Part shown: positions 1-7,282 of the stretch, one piece after another
Position numbering within the stretch: the stretch's first letter is position 1
How the letters are laid out: each line of letters opens with the position of its first letter
NCBI RefSeq assembly: GCF_022668875.1
Contig: NZ_JAKGCR010000028.1
Coordinates: 1 to 54,858 of the forward strand
DNA length: 54,858 nt
DNA from: Domibacillus sp. PGB-M46
Lineage (GTDB): Bacteria > Bacillota > Bacilli > Bacillales > Domibacillaceae
Direction of reading: 5' to 3'
The notes under the pieces: generated by a model
Databases searched by the model: none
What the model saw: only the letters and a program-made list of their open reading frames with translations
What the model was told of the DNA's origin: nothing
Translations under genes and position numbers: made by a program

Positions 1-34
1 TTCGTCCTGAGCCAGGATCAAACTCTCCAAAAAA
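1..34 (-). rRNA. 16S ribosomal RNA, 5' end only
   Basis: The minus strand reads GGAGAGTTTGATCCTGGCTC at 9-28, the universal 16S 5' segment, and continues to the window edge. Only about 34 nt lie inside. The exact mature 5' end is estimated by analogy with Bacillus 16S rRNA. It belongs to an rRNA operon lying to the left of the window. Confidence 0.95.
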
Positions 35-196
35 GTTTGACTTGCTCATTTGTTCCCATTAAAACACGGGGTGTTTTAATGGGAGATAAAAATTTAAAAC
101 GTTGACGTTTTTATTGATTTTGTTCAGTTTTCAATGTTCAATACGTTGCTCAATAGCAACTTTTACATAATATCATTTTACCCCGTTATGTGTCAA
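35..196 (-). promoter_or_regulatory. rRNA operon promoter and leader
   Basis: On the minus strand a TTGACA -35 box (191-196) and TATTAT -10 box (167-172) are 18 nt apart, with a TG one base upstream of the -10. The leader that follows has a small hairpin (145-160, GTTGCT/AGCAAC), a boxA-like TTGAAAACTGAACAAA stretch (about 119-134), and a near-perfect 14 bp inverted repeat (54-84) just ahead of the 16S start. This is a vegetative sigma-A promoter of the rrn type. It also shows that the plus-strand reading frame cannot start upstream of about 200. Confidence 0.8.
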
Positions 197-352
197 CACT
201 TTTTTAAAAATGTTTTTTCGACATTTGTTTCTTGTAACGGGCAAGATTTAATTTACCATGCATACAATCAAATGGTCAATAGTTTTTCTTCTTTTTTTTA
301 TTTTTTTTCATATACTTTGTCAAACCACTTTAAAACGGAGGCTGAAGCCGCG

Positions 353-1036
353 ATGCCTTGGTTATTTATTCGACTCAAACAATTAAAATGGGCTGTTCTC
401 TTTCTTTCTTCCGTCACCATGGGTTTCGTCATCATGTCTCCGCCTGCTGAGCAGCCGGCCATTTCATTCGCCGGGCAGCCAGCTGCCATTTATAAAGGCA
501 ACGAGCACATTGCTTTAACCGTAAACGTAGATTCCTCTTCAAAAAATACGTCCAAGCTTGTGAACATATTCATCGACCAGAAAGTGACGGCTTCTTTTTT
601 TGTCACATCGGCCTGGCTGAAAAAACATCCAAAAACCGCAAAATTATTAGTCGATCGGGCTTTTGATATTGGAGTACTGCTGACAGATGTTTCAGACGAT
701 CAGGCAGTGGAAAAAGAAATTGCCGCTGTCCAAAAGATATTAAGCACCTACGGAAGGAACTCCCTTCTCTTTATACGAGCAGCTGAGGATACGGGAGAAT
801 TGCCGGACATGTCCGCTGCCCAAGGTTATTTAGCTGTTCAATGGAGCGTGAATTTAGCAGACCAGCCGCCTTCAAAATTGGTGCGTCATATTGATGAAGG
901 AGATATTATTCTTCTCAACCCGCAGGAGGATCTCCGTGTAACGAAGAAATGGCTGCCTCTTTTACTAACAAAGAAAAAAGTCATCAGCTTATCGGAAATG
1001 GCTGGCGGCCGGACACAAGTCGAATATATCCCTTAA
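353..1036 (+). CDS. PdaB-like NodB-fold protein, apparently catalytically dead
   Basis: A 227-residue protein in the place and orientation of Bacillus pdaB (spore polysaccharide deacetylase family), convergent with kbaA and divergent from the rrn promoter. Start chosen at 353, behind GGAGG at 338-342; the open frame extends upstream but runs through the rrn promoter. One N-terminal membrane segment (about 12-29) is visible. The core shows the PdaB pattern IALT..., SFFVTSAWLKKHP (81-93), and GDIILL. However the NodB motifs are gone: the TFD position reads TVN (56-58), the second motif reads FDIGVLL (104-110), the RPP motif reads IRAAED (141-146), and the final LLH reads LLN (187-189). A CATACAAT box at 261-268 resembles a sigma-E -10, which is weak evidence. 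Function unknown; a structural or binding role is possible, as is decay. Confidence 0.75.
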   Translation: MPWLFIRLKQLKWAVLFLSSVTMGFVIMSPPAEQPAISFAGQPAAIYKGNEHIALTVNVDSSSKNTSKLVNIFIDQKVTASFFVTSAWLKKHPKTAKLLVDRAFDIGVLLTDVSDDQAVEKEIAAVQKILSTYGRNSLLFIRAAEDTGELPDMSAAQGYLAVQWSVNLADQPPSKLVRHIDEGDIILLNPQEDLRVTKKWLPLLLTKKKVISLSEMAGGRTQVEYIP

Positions 1037-1079
1037 AAAACCCTGAAAGCAGTTTGTTATGCTGCTTTCAGGGTCTTTT
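1035..1079. terminator. bidirectional terminator shared by pdaB-like gene and kbaA
   Basis: A perfect 12 bp stem, CCCTGAAAGCAG (1041-1052) with CTGCTTTCAGGG (1062-1073), has a T-run on each strand: TCTTTTG after it on plus, and six T before AAGGG on minus (1035-1040). The kbaA stop codon (1057-1059) sits in the loop, so the last KbaA codons are part of the stem. Confidence 0.85.
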
Positions 1080-1659
1080 GATTATATTTAGGGAGCATCA
1101 GCAGCTGAAAAGCATTGCACGGCAGCAGAGTAAAGAGCATTAAATACAACCAGCTTTCTTCGTTTGCCTGCAGAACAGGAAGCCATTCAAGCGTTGTCAC
1201 AACTACCATAAAAAACAGAGCCGCCACAAATACATTCCTGTTCCTGCCTCTTGCTTTTTGGTAAGCGGTCACAATTCCAATGAGAAGAAGGATCGCAGCG
1301 AGCAAGATATAGGAACCGATCGTTTCTCCGCTGCTGAATGCTTGAAAGCGGAAATAAACAAGATCAAATAATACAACGGCAATAAGCGCTGTTTGAATAA
1401 ACCCCCAATAAGACTTGAACAGTCCAAGACCAAACTGATGAATTGTTAAGTATGCAAAAAATCCCATTTGGCTGATTACACTGAAGGTAAAGCCGACTCC
1501 AATAAGCCATGTTAAAACCGACAGTACTTCTCCCCACTCTCCGTTTGCAAACAGCGGAGCAAATTCATTCCAGCGGATGATAAAACCTAAGATGCTTGTT
1601 GCGGCCCCGCCAATGAGCAGCGTATGTGTAAAAAAACGGATCCAATTTCGTATACCCAC
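1057..1659 (-). CDS. kbaA: KinB-signalling pathway activation protein KbaA
   Basis: A 200-residue integral membrane protein with about six hydrophobic segments. The stretch GVGFTFSVISQMGFFAYLTI matches the conserved core of KbaA, a protein that activates the KinB sensor kinase branch of the sporulation phosphorelay in Bacillus. The start is taken as GTG at 1659 with GGGAGG 8 nt upstream; a longer frame to 1701 lacks a good ribosome site. In Bacillus subtilis gerD precedes kbaA; here salA is directly upstream and separated by a strong terminator. The C-terminus is encoded inside the shared terminator stem. Family assignment is by recognition of sequence and position; the role is inferred from that family. 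Confidence 0.88.
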   Translation of the reverse strand: MGIRNWIRFFTHTLLIGGAATSILGFIIRWNEFAPLFANGEWGEVLSVLTWLIGVGFTFSVISQMGFFAYLTIHQFGLGLFKSYWGFIQTALIAVVLFDLVYFRFQAFSSGETIGSYILLAAILLLIGIVTAYQKARGRNRNVFVAALFFMVVVTTLEWLPVLQANEESWLYLMLFTLLPCNAFQLLMLPKYNQKTLKAA

Positions 1660-1739
1660 ACAAAATTCCTCCCGTATGTTCGTCTTCTTCGATTGTACCA
1701 AGACATGCCATCCTGCACCATGAACATTTTTTGAGTGTC

Positions 1740-1776
1740 ATAAAAAAAAAGCTTCTGGGCCGAAGCCCAAAAGCGT
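1740..1776 (-). terminator. terminator after salA
   Basis: On the minus strand GCTTTTGGGC, a TTCG loop and GCCCAGAAGC (1751-1774) form a 10 bp stem with one mismatch, followed by nine T. It begins 2 nt past the salA stop and separates salA from kbaA. Confidence 0.9.
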
Positions 1777-2838
1777 TTAGTTAGACCCAATTTTTTGATC
1801 GAGCTTTTTAGCAATATCCAGATAAATCGAGCCAAGCGGATGATCCTCCGCATAAACAGATGGAGCAAAATCTTTCTCATCCCAGTCCGGCTGCTGCAGC
1901 GGAAGGCGGCCGAGTACTTCTGTGCGCAGCTCATCAGCGAGCTTGTCTCCGCCACCGCGTCCAAAAATGTATTCTTTTTCACCTGTTGTTTTACTTTCAA
2001 AGTAAGCCATGTTCTCGATAACACCGACGACTTCATGATCTGTTTGCAGTGCCATTGCACCAGCACGCGCTGCAACAAAAGCTGCCGTTGGGTGCGGTGT
2101 AGTAACAATTACTTCTTTACAGCGCGGCAAAATCGTATGTACATCAAGCGCTACATCCCCTGTACCCGGAGGCAGATCCAATAGGAGATAATCGAGATCT
2201 CCCCATTCTACTTCCGAGAAAAAGTTATTCAGCATTTTGCCAAGCATGGGGCCGCGCCAAATAACCGGAGCGTTATCGTCTACAAAAAAGCCCATCGAAA
2301 TAACTTTAACATCAAAACGGTCAACCGGATAAATCTTTTGGCCGCGGACTACTGGACGTGTCGTGATTCCCATCATATCCGGCACACTAAATCCGTAAAT
2401 ATCGGCGTCTATAAGACCAACTTTTTTGCCAAGGCGTGCAAGCGACACAGCAAGGTTTACCGATACAGTTGATTTACCGACCCCGCCTTTTCCGCTCGCG
2501 ATCGCCAGGAAGGTTGTTTCGCTGTTTGGAGACAGAAGGCCTTCATCCTGTCCCGCTGCATCTGCTCCGCGAAATTGGGCGATTTTTTCCTCAGACAATT
2601 GTTTAAATCGGATGCCGACTGTTTCCACACCCGCTTCCTTTAACGCATTCACAATTCGCATTTGCAGCTGAAGCTGTTCCGGTGTACCCGTTTGTGCAAT
2701 TGCGATTTTAACACTGACATGATTTTTTTCTTCTTTAATGGATACCTCTTCAAGCCCCCCCGTTTCAGATAGCTTTTTATGTAAAAAAGGGTCTTCAAGA
2801 GCATTCACGATATCACGTACCTGTGTTTCTGTCATCAT
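1777..2838 (-). CDS. salA: Mrp/NBP35-family P-loop ATPase SalA
   Basis: A 353-residue protein with an N-terminal DUF59/MIP18-like domain (about 1-85) and a Mrp-type P-loop ATPase domain. The deviant Walker A GKGGVGKST is at 116-124, followed by the switch motif DADIYG and the Walker B-like LLLDLPPGTGD. The CxxC iron-sulfur motif of many Mrp carriers is not seen, as in Bacillus SalA. SalA in B. subtilis negatively regulates scoC and so affects exoprotease genes; related Mrp proteins carry Fe-S clusters, so the biochemical role is uncertain. The start at 2838 (ATG) is the best match; four further codons upstream are open. It lies between cwlD and kbaA. Confidence 0.88.
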   Translation of the reverse strand: MMTETQVRDIVNALEDPFLHKKLSETGGLEEVSIKEEKNHVSVKIAIAQTGTPEQLQLQMRIVNALKEAGVETVGIRFKQLSEEKIAQFRGADAAGQDEGLLSPNSETTFLAIASGKGGVGKSTVSVNLAVSLARLGKKVGLIDADIYGFSVPDMMGITTRPVVRGQKIYPVDRFDVKVISMGFFVDDNAPVIWRGPMLGKMLNNFFSEVEWGDLDYLLLDLPPGTGDVALDVHTILPRCKEVIVTTPHPTAAFVAARAGAMALQTDHEVVGVIENMAYFESKTTGEKEYIFGRGGGDKLADELRTEVLGRLPLQQPDWDEKDFAPSVYAEDHPLGSIYLDIAKKLDQKIGSN

Positions 2839-2913
2839 CAGTGGCACCATCCTTTGACTGTAGTATTCTCATTATTCAGTATAGCACACTCTCTGTAGAT
2901 TGTTAGGAAACGG

Positions 2914-3594
2914 TTACTTCCTGTCTACGTAACGTAAAATGCCCCGGGAAATAGCTGCTGCTGTTTTCTCCTGATAGCTTTCACTTTCGAGAAGCCGGCG
3001 TTCGGCAGGGTTAGATAGAAAGCCGATCTCGACAAGCGCACCGGGAACATCCGCTTCCTTTAAAACAAAAACATGTCCGATCTCTGCCGGCTTCCGGTCC
3101 GTATTGCCCAGGTTGCCAACCAGTTCGTTTTGGATGGCTGTCGCAATCTGTTTGTTTTGAGGCATATGAGGCGAGTAAAAAGTCTGCGCGCCCCGCCATT
3201 GTTCTGCTGGAATGGCATTTAAGTGTACGCTGATAAACAGGTCTGCCCCCGACTCATTAATCAGCTGCTTTCTTTTGCGCAGATCTTCGGTTTTTCGCGT
3301 ACGGACGCTTTCTGTTTCTCCCCCGGCTAAATCTTTATCTTTTTCCCTCGTCATGAGAACAACCGCGCCCTGTCCATTTAAATACTCTCTCAGCTTCTCC
3401 GAAACAGACAGGGCAATGTCCTTCTCAAGTGCCGGCTCACTTCCCGCGCCGCCGTCCATTCCTCCATGCCCCGGATCAATCATAATCGTCATTCCGGTAA
3501 GCGGAGGACGCCAATCATTAAACACCGGCTTGACTCCTTGATATAAAAAAGCAGCAGCCGCTGCGAGCATCAGAACGAAAATAAGCTTTTTCAT
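2914..3594 (-). CDS. cwlD: N-acetylmuramoyl-L-alanine amidase CwlD
   Basis: A 226-residue zinc amidase (Amidase_3 family) with an N-terminal membrane segment or uncleaved signal (3-19). Zinc ligands and catalytic residues are visible: H43 in DPGHGG, E57, H124 in SVHLN, and E189 in VEIGF. CwlD strips peptide side chains from muramic acid in the spore cortex, allowing muramic-delta-lactam formation with PdaA and later germination. Start at 3594 is set by AGGAGGGG 5 nt upstream. A CATATAGT box at 3617-3624 on the minus strand resembles a sigma-E/sigma-G type -10, consistent with forespore or mother-cell expression, but this is a weak call. The usual upstream neighbours ybaJ and ybaK are absent. 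Confidence 0.92.
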   Translation of the reverse strand: MKKLIFVLMLAAAAAFLYQGVKPVFNDWRPPLTGMTIMIDPGHGGMDGGAGSEPALEKDIALSVSEKLREYLNGQGAVVLMTREKDKDLAGGETESVRTRKTEDLRKRKQLINESGADLFISVHLNAIPAEQWRGAQTFYSPHMPQNKQIATAIQNELVGNLGNTDRKPAEIGHVFVLKEADVPGALVEIGFLSNPAERRLLESESYQEKTAAAISRGILRYVDRK

Positions 3595-3639
3595 CGCTTC
3601 CCCTCCTGTCACGACCACTATATGTAGAAAAACCGGCCC

Positions 3640-3677
3640 ACATGAAAAAATCCTTTCCCGTTATCAGGAAAGGATGA
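3640..3677 (-). terminator. terminator-like hairpin upstream of cwlD
   Basis: On the minus strand ATCCTTTCC and GGAAAGGAT form a stem at about 3647-3672 followed by six T. It is a second terminator after the one behind rpsI and shields cwlD from ribosomal operon read-through. Confidence 0.8.
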
Positions 3678-3747
3678 CTGATTGATCTGTTTAAGCCGTT
3701 CCGGGAGCCTTATAAACATAGCTTTATCCGGCTAGAGAGCTGTATAA

Positions 3748-3788
3748 ATAAAAAAGACCCCCAGCCAAAAAGCTGAGAGTCTTCCAAA
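3748..3788 (-). terminator. terminator after rpsI
   Basis: The minus strand shows AGACTCTCAGC, a short T-rich loop, then GCTGGGGGTCT and TTTTTATTT (about 3750-3785). It ends the rplM-rpsI transcript. The interval 3595-3797 holds only the two terminators and the putative cwlD promoter; no gene was found in it. Confidence 0.85.
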
Positions 3789-3797
3789 CGTTGATAA

Positions 3798-4196
3798 TTA
3801 ACGTTTTGAGAACTGAGGTGCGCGACGAGCGCCTTTAAGACCGTATTTTTTACGTTCTTTCGCACGTGCATCACGTGTAAGGTAGCCAGCACGTTTTAGT
3901 GTTGGACGGAATTCTGGATCAGCTTGCAGAAGAGCACGCGCGATACCGTGACGGATCGCTCCCGCTTGTCCTGTGTAGCCTCCTCCGTTTACATTTACGT
4001 GTACATCATAGCTGTTTACTGTTTCAGTCGCAACAAGCGGCTGGTTGATCACAGTGCGCAGCGCTTCGAATGGAATATAATCTTCAGCAGTACGGCCGTT
4101 GATGATGATTTTACCTTCGCCTGGTACTAGACGTACGCGGGCTACTGAACTTTTACGGCGTCCTGTGCCTAAGTATTGAACTTGTGACAATGTCAT
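3798..4196 (-). CDS. rpsI: 30S ribosomal protein S9
   Basis: A 132-residue protein matching S9 throughout, including the [13 protein letters not shown] start and the C-terminal tail SKR. The basic tail of S9 reaches the decoding region and contacts P-site tRNA. It follows rplM by 22 nt and shares its promoter; a terminator follows directly. Length is normal for Firmicutes. Confidence 0.98.
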   Translation of the reverse strand: MTLSQVQYLGTGRRKSSVARVRLVPGEGKIIINGRTAEDYIPFEALRTVINQPLVATETVNSYDVHVNVNGGGYTGQAGAIRHGIARALLQADPEFRPTLKRAGYLTRDARAKERKKYGLKGARRAPQFSKR

Positions 4197-4218
4197 TTCC
4201 TCCTTTTAGTTAAATAAA

Positions 4219-4656
4219 TTATCCGCGAAGTTCGTAAACTTCTGGTTGTTGTGCTTCGTGTTTGTGTTCTGCTCCAGCGTAAACGTGGAGTTTCTTGAAC
4301 ATTTGACGACCTAAAGAACCTTTTGGAAGCATGCCTTTGATTGCAAGCTCAAGCATTCTTTCAGGGTTTTTCTCACGCATTTGACCAGCAGTTGTTGATT
4401 TCAAACCACCTGGATACATGCTGTGACGGTAGTAGATTTTCCCTTGAAGTTTGTTACCTGTTAATTCGATTTTAGATGCATTAATGATGATCACGTGATC
4501 GCCTGTGTCAACATGTGGTGTGAAAGTTGGTTTATGTTTGCCGCGCAAAATAGATGCTACTTCGCTTGAAAGACGGCCCAATGTTTTGCCTTCAGCATCG
4601 ATTACGAACCATTTACGCTCGATTTCGCCTGCTTTAGCCATATAAGTCGTACGCAT
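4219..4656 (-). CDS. rplM: 50S ribosomal protein L13
   Basis: A 145-residue protein with the L13 signatures [25 protein letters not shown] and [12 protein letters not shown]13 is an early-assembly protein of the large subunit. A ribosome site AGGAGG precedes the ATG. It heads the rplM-rpsI operon with its own promoter and a leader of about 95 nt, in which an L13 autoregulatory element is expected from what is known in other Firmicutes. Confidence 0.98.
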   Translation of the reverse strand: MRTTYMAKAGEIERKWFVIDAEGKTLGRLSSEVASILRGKHKPTFTPHVDTGDHVIIINASKIELTGNKLQGKIYYRHSMYPGGLKSTTAGQMREKNPERMLELAIKGMLPKGSLGRQMFKKLHVYAGAEHKHEAQQPEVYELRG

Positions 4657-4786
4657 TGTTTACCCTCCTGATTTGTTTGTATTTTACGGTTCCATGTATT
4701 TATATCACGAATAAGTTTCCGGGGCTTATCGTGGGGTCAAATAACATACCATATGCTATAATATACCGCTTGTTATTCATTGTCAA
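4657..4786 (-). promoter_or_regulatory. rplM promoter and L13-type leader
   Basis: TTGACA (4781-4786) and TATTAT (4758-4763) on the minus strand are 17 nt apart, a strong sigma-A promoter. About 95 nt separate the start point from rplM. That leader contains an AAGCCCCGGAAACTTATTC segment, and its position fits the L13 leader class known upstream of rplM. I infer the class from position, not from a model match. Confidence 0.7.
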
Positions 4787-4819
4787 GATAAAATGCAACA
4801 CTTGGTGAAGTTGTCACGA

Positions 4820-4864
4820 AAAGAATTTAAAATACGGCTTTCTTCGCCCATTTAAAAGCCGTCA
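4820..4864 (-). terminator. terminator after truA
   Basis: ACGGCTTT (minus strand, 4855-4862) pairs with AAAGCCGT (4834-4841), followed by ATTTTAAATTCTTTT. The stem begins inside the truA stop codon. Confidence 0.75.
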
Positions 4865-5617
4865 GATATTTTCGCCATAATGAACGGACCACAGGTATAA
4901 TCCTTCCGCAGGAGCCGTCTGAGCGGCACGATTGCGGTCTCTTGCTGCTAGAATACGAGCCACCTCATCGGGCTCCAGACGCCCATTTCCGACTTTTATA
5001 AGGGTTCCTGTCATGATCCGGACCATGTTATATAAAAAACCGGTACCGGCAAAGCGGATTTCCAGATCGTCACCCTGCTCCAAAAATGAAATATCTGTGA
5101 CCGTCCGCACTTTATTTTCTTTATCCGTTTTCGTCGAGCAAAAAGAAGTAAAATCATGCTCCCCCAGCAGATGGGCAGCCGCTCGCTCCATTCGTTCAAC
5201 ATCCAGCGGATACGGATAATGATAGGCATGCACCGTCCGGAACGGATCACGGTATAATGTCCGGTAAATACGGTAACGGTATTCCTTCCCTGTAACCGAG
5301 TAACGGGCATGAAAGGTCTCCGGGACTTCCTCGGTCCGCTTAACGGATATATCATCCGGCAGCACCCCGTTTAAAGCACGGGCCCAGCGCTCTGCCGGCA
5401 TCTTAATCGGGGTATCAAAATGAATAACCTGCCCCATTGCATGTACACCTGCATCCGTACGGCCCGATGCATGCGTTTTAATCGGGGTCTTTTTATGAAT
5501 TTTCCAAAGTGCGCGCTCCACTTCCTGCTGTACAGTCCGGTCCTTCGGCTGTGACTGGTAGCCGGAAAAGCGAGAGCCATCATACATTAACTCACATTTA
5601 ATTCGTTTCACGCTCAT
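4862..5617 (-). CDS. truA: tRNA pseudouridine(38-40) synthase TruA
   Basis: A 251-residue pseudouridine synthase. The catalytic aspartate is D55 in the motif ASGRTDAGVHA (50-60). TruA modifies positions 38-40 in the anticodon stem of many tRNAs. The length is usual for the family. It is the last gene of the ecfA1-ecfA2-ecfT-truA cluster, 7 nt behind ecfT, and is closed by its own terminator. Confidence 0.96.
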   Translation of the reverse strand: MSVKRIKCELMYDGSRFSGYQSQPKDRTVQQEVERALWKIHKKTPIKTHASGRTDAGVHAMGQVIHFDTPIKMPAERWARALNGVLPDDISVKRTEEVPETFHARYSVTGKEYRYRIYRTLYRDPFRTVHAYHYPYPLDVERMERAAAHLLGEHDFTSFCSTKTDKENKVRTVTDISFLEQGDDLEIRFAGTGFLYNMVRIMTGTLIKVGNGRLEPDEVARILAARDRNRAAQTAPAEGLYLWSVHYGENI

Positions 5618-5624
5618 TCCTCCA

Positions 5625-6422
5625 TCAGCTTCTCAGTCCGACTAAGGCAGATGCCAGCGCTGCTAGAACAAACAGCGCAGCTGTATCCCGCAGATGCCAC
5701 GCGAGTACACGGTATTTGGTGCGTCCCTCGCCTCCGCGGTAGCCCCGCGCTTCCATCGCTACTGCCAGCTCCTCCGCCCGTTTAAAGGCACTGACAAACA
5801 GGGGAATCAAAAGCGGGATTACGGCCTTAACCCGGCTTGAAACGGAACCGCTTGTAAAATCGGCGCCCCGAGCCATCTGGGCTTTCATAATTTTGTCCGT
5901 TTCATCCAGCAACGTCGGGATAAAGCGCAGAGAAATCGAGATCATCAGTGCCAGCTCGTGAACTGGCACTTTCACTCGTTTTAACGGACCAAAAAGTGAT
6001 TCAATTCCGTCTGTTACGGAAATAGGCGGTGTAGTCAGTGTTAAGAGTGACGTAACAAAGATCAACAGGAGAAAGCGCAGAGAAATAAAAGCGCCTTTAA
6101 TGATCCCGCCTTTATAAATGCTCAAGAACCCCAGCTGAGCCAAAACCTCTCCCTCTTTTGTAAAAAACACATGTATCAAAAAGGTAAAGAGGATAAGAAA
6201 AATAACCGGTTTTAATCCAGCCATTAAAAAAGCAATCCGTACCTTTGACAGCAGGATAACGACAAGCGTAAACAAGCTCAGCAAAGCGTACGTAAGCACA
6301 TTATTGGCCAGAAACACGATCAGGACAAAGCCAAAAATAAATAAAAGCTTGGCCCGGGGGTCCATCCGGTGTACAACTGAATCGCCCGGCAGGTAACGTC
6401 CTAAAATCATTTTCTCCATCAT
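5625..6422 (-). CDS. ecfT: ECF transporter transmembrane subunit EcfT
   Basis: A 265-residue membrane protein with several hydrophobic segments in the N-terminal half, and a cytoplasmic coupling region with two Ala-Arg-Gly motifs: AQMARGADF and MEARGYRGG. These arginine motifs couple EcfT to the two ATPases. The subunit forms the shared energizing module for several group II ECF vitamin and metal transporters, whose substrate-binding S proteins are encoded elsewhere. It overlaps ecfA2 by 4 nt, indicating translational coupling. Confidence 0.95.
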   Translation of the reverse strand: MMEKMILGRYLPGDSVVHRMDPRAKLLFIFGFVLIVFLANNVLTYALLSLFTLVVILLSKVRIAFLMAGLKPVIFLILFTFLIHVFFTKEGEVLAQLGFLSIYKGGIIKGAFISLRFLLLIFVTSLLTLTTPPISVTDGIESLFGPLKRVKVPVHELALMISISLRFIPTLLDETDKIMKAQMARGADFTSGSVSSRVKAVIPLLIPLFVSAFKRAEELAVAMEARGYRGGEGRTKYRVLAWHLRDTAALFVLAALASALVGLRS

Positions 6423-7282
6423 GGGCGCTCACCCCGAAAAAGGGCTATTTCCTGTGCGAGTTCTTCAGGTGTTAAGCAAAGATGAGGAAGCGGCTGTCCA
6501 AGCTTTTCCTCAAACATATACTGCAGCCGAACCGTCTCCGGCACATCAAGCCCAAGAGCCGTTAAGCTGTCCCGATTCCTGAAAAGCTCACGCGGCGTGC
6601 CCGTTTTCACAACACGGCCTTTATGCATGACAATCAGCCGGTCTGCATAGCGAGCCGCATCTTCCATGCTGTGTGTCACGAGCACGCAGGTCAGGCTGTT
6701 TTCTTTTTTTAACGAATAAAACAGCTCCATAATCTCACGACGCCCGCGCGGATCCAGCCCTGCTGTCGGCTCATCTAATACGAGCACATCCGGCTTCATC
6801 GCCAGCACGCCGGCAATGGCTACCCGGCGCATTTGCCCGCCTGACAGATCAAAAGGAGAGCGCTCCAGCACGGATGAAGGAAGCCCCACAAGATGAATTG
6901 CTTCACGAGCCCGTTTTTTGGCCTCCTCCTCAGATACACCGAAATTCATCGGCCCAAAGCAAATATCCTTTTCTACCGTTTCTTCAAACAGCTGATGCTC
7001 TGGAAACTGAAATACAATACCGATGCGGCGGCGGACTTCCTTTAAATTCTTTTCTTTCCGGCCGGCGGCAATCGTCCGGCTGCCGACCTCAATTTTGCCT
7101 CGCAGCGGCTGCAGCAGCACATTTAAATGCTGCAGAACCGTCGATTTCCCAGAGCCGGTATGGCCGATTACTGCTACGTATTCACCGGAAGGAATATGAA
7201 AGGTGACATCTGTAATCGCGAGCCGCTCAAACGGCGTTCCGGCTGCATAACGGTATTCTACTCCGTGAAATTTAATGTCCAT
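6419..7282 (-). CDS. ecfA2: ECF transporter ATP-binding subunit EcfA2
   Basis: A 287-residue ABC ATPase. Walker A GHTGSGKST is at 40-48, the Q-loop is in VFQFPEHQL, the signature is LSGGQ, and Walker B with the catalytic glutamate is VLVLDEPTAGLDP. It pairs with EcfA1 in the ECF energizing module. It overlaps the end of ecfA1 by 25 nt and the start of ecfT by 4 nt, so the three are probably translated as a coupled set. Confidence 0.96.
   Translation of the reverse strand: MDIKFHGVEYRYAAGTPFERLAITDVTFHIPSGEYVAVIGHTGSGKSTVLQHLNVLLQPLRGKIEVGSRTIAAGRKEKNLKEVRRRIGIVFQFPEHQLFEETVEKDICFGPMNFGVSEEEAKKRAREAIHLVGLPSSVLERSPFDLSGGQMRRVAIAGVLAMKPDVLVLDEPTAGLDPRGRREIMELFYSLKKENSLTCVLVTHSMEDAARYADRLIVMHKGRVVKTGTPRELFRNRDSLTALGLDVPETVRLQYMFEEKLGQPLPHLCLTPEELAQEIALFRGERP

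Noticed and set aside
134-352. Upstream extension of the pdaB-like reading frame
   Set aside because: It runs back through the rrn promoter and lacks a ribosome site; the start at 353 behind GGAGG is better.
1587-2108. 173-codon open frame on the minus strand overlapping kbaA and salA
   Set aside because: Low-complexity, basic translation in the shadow of two clear genes and spanning the salA terminator; no family resemblance.
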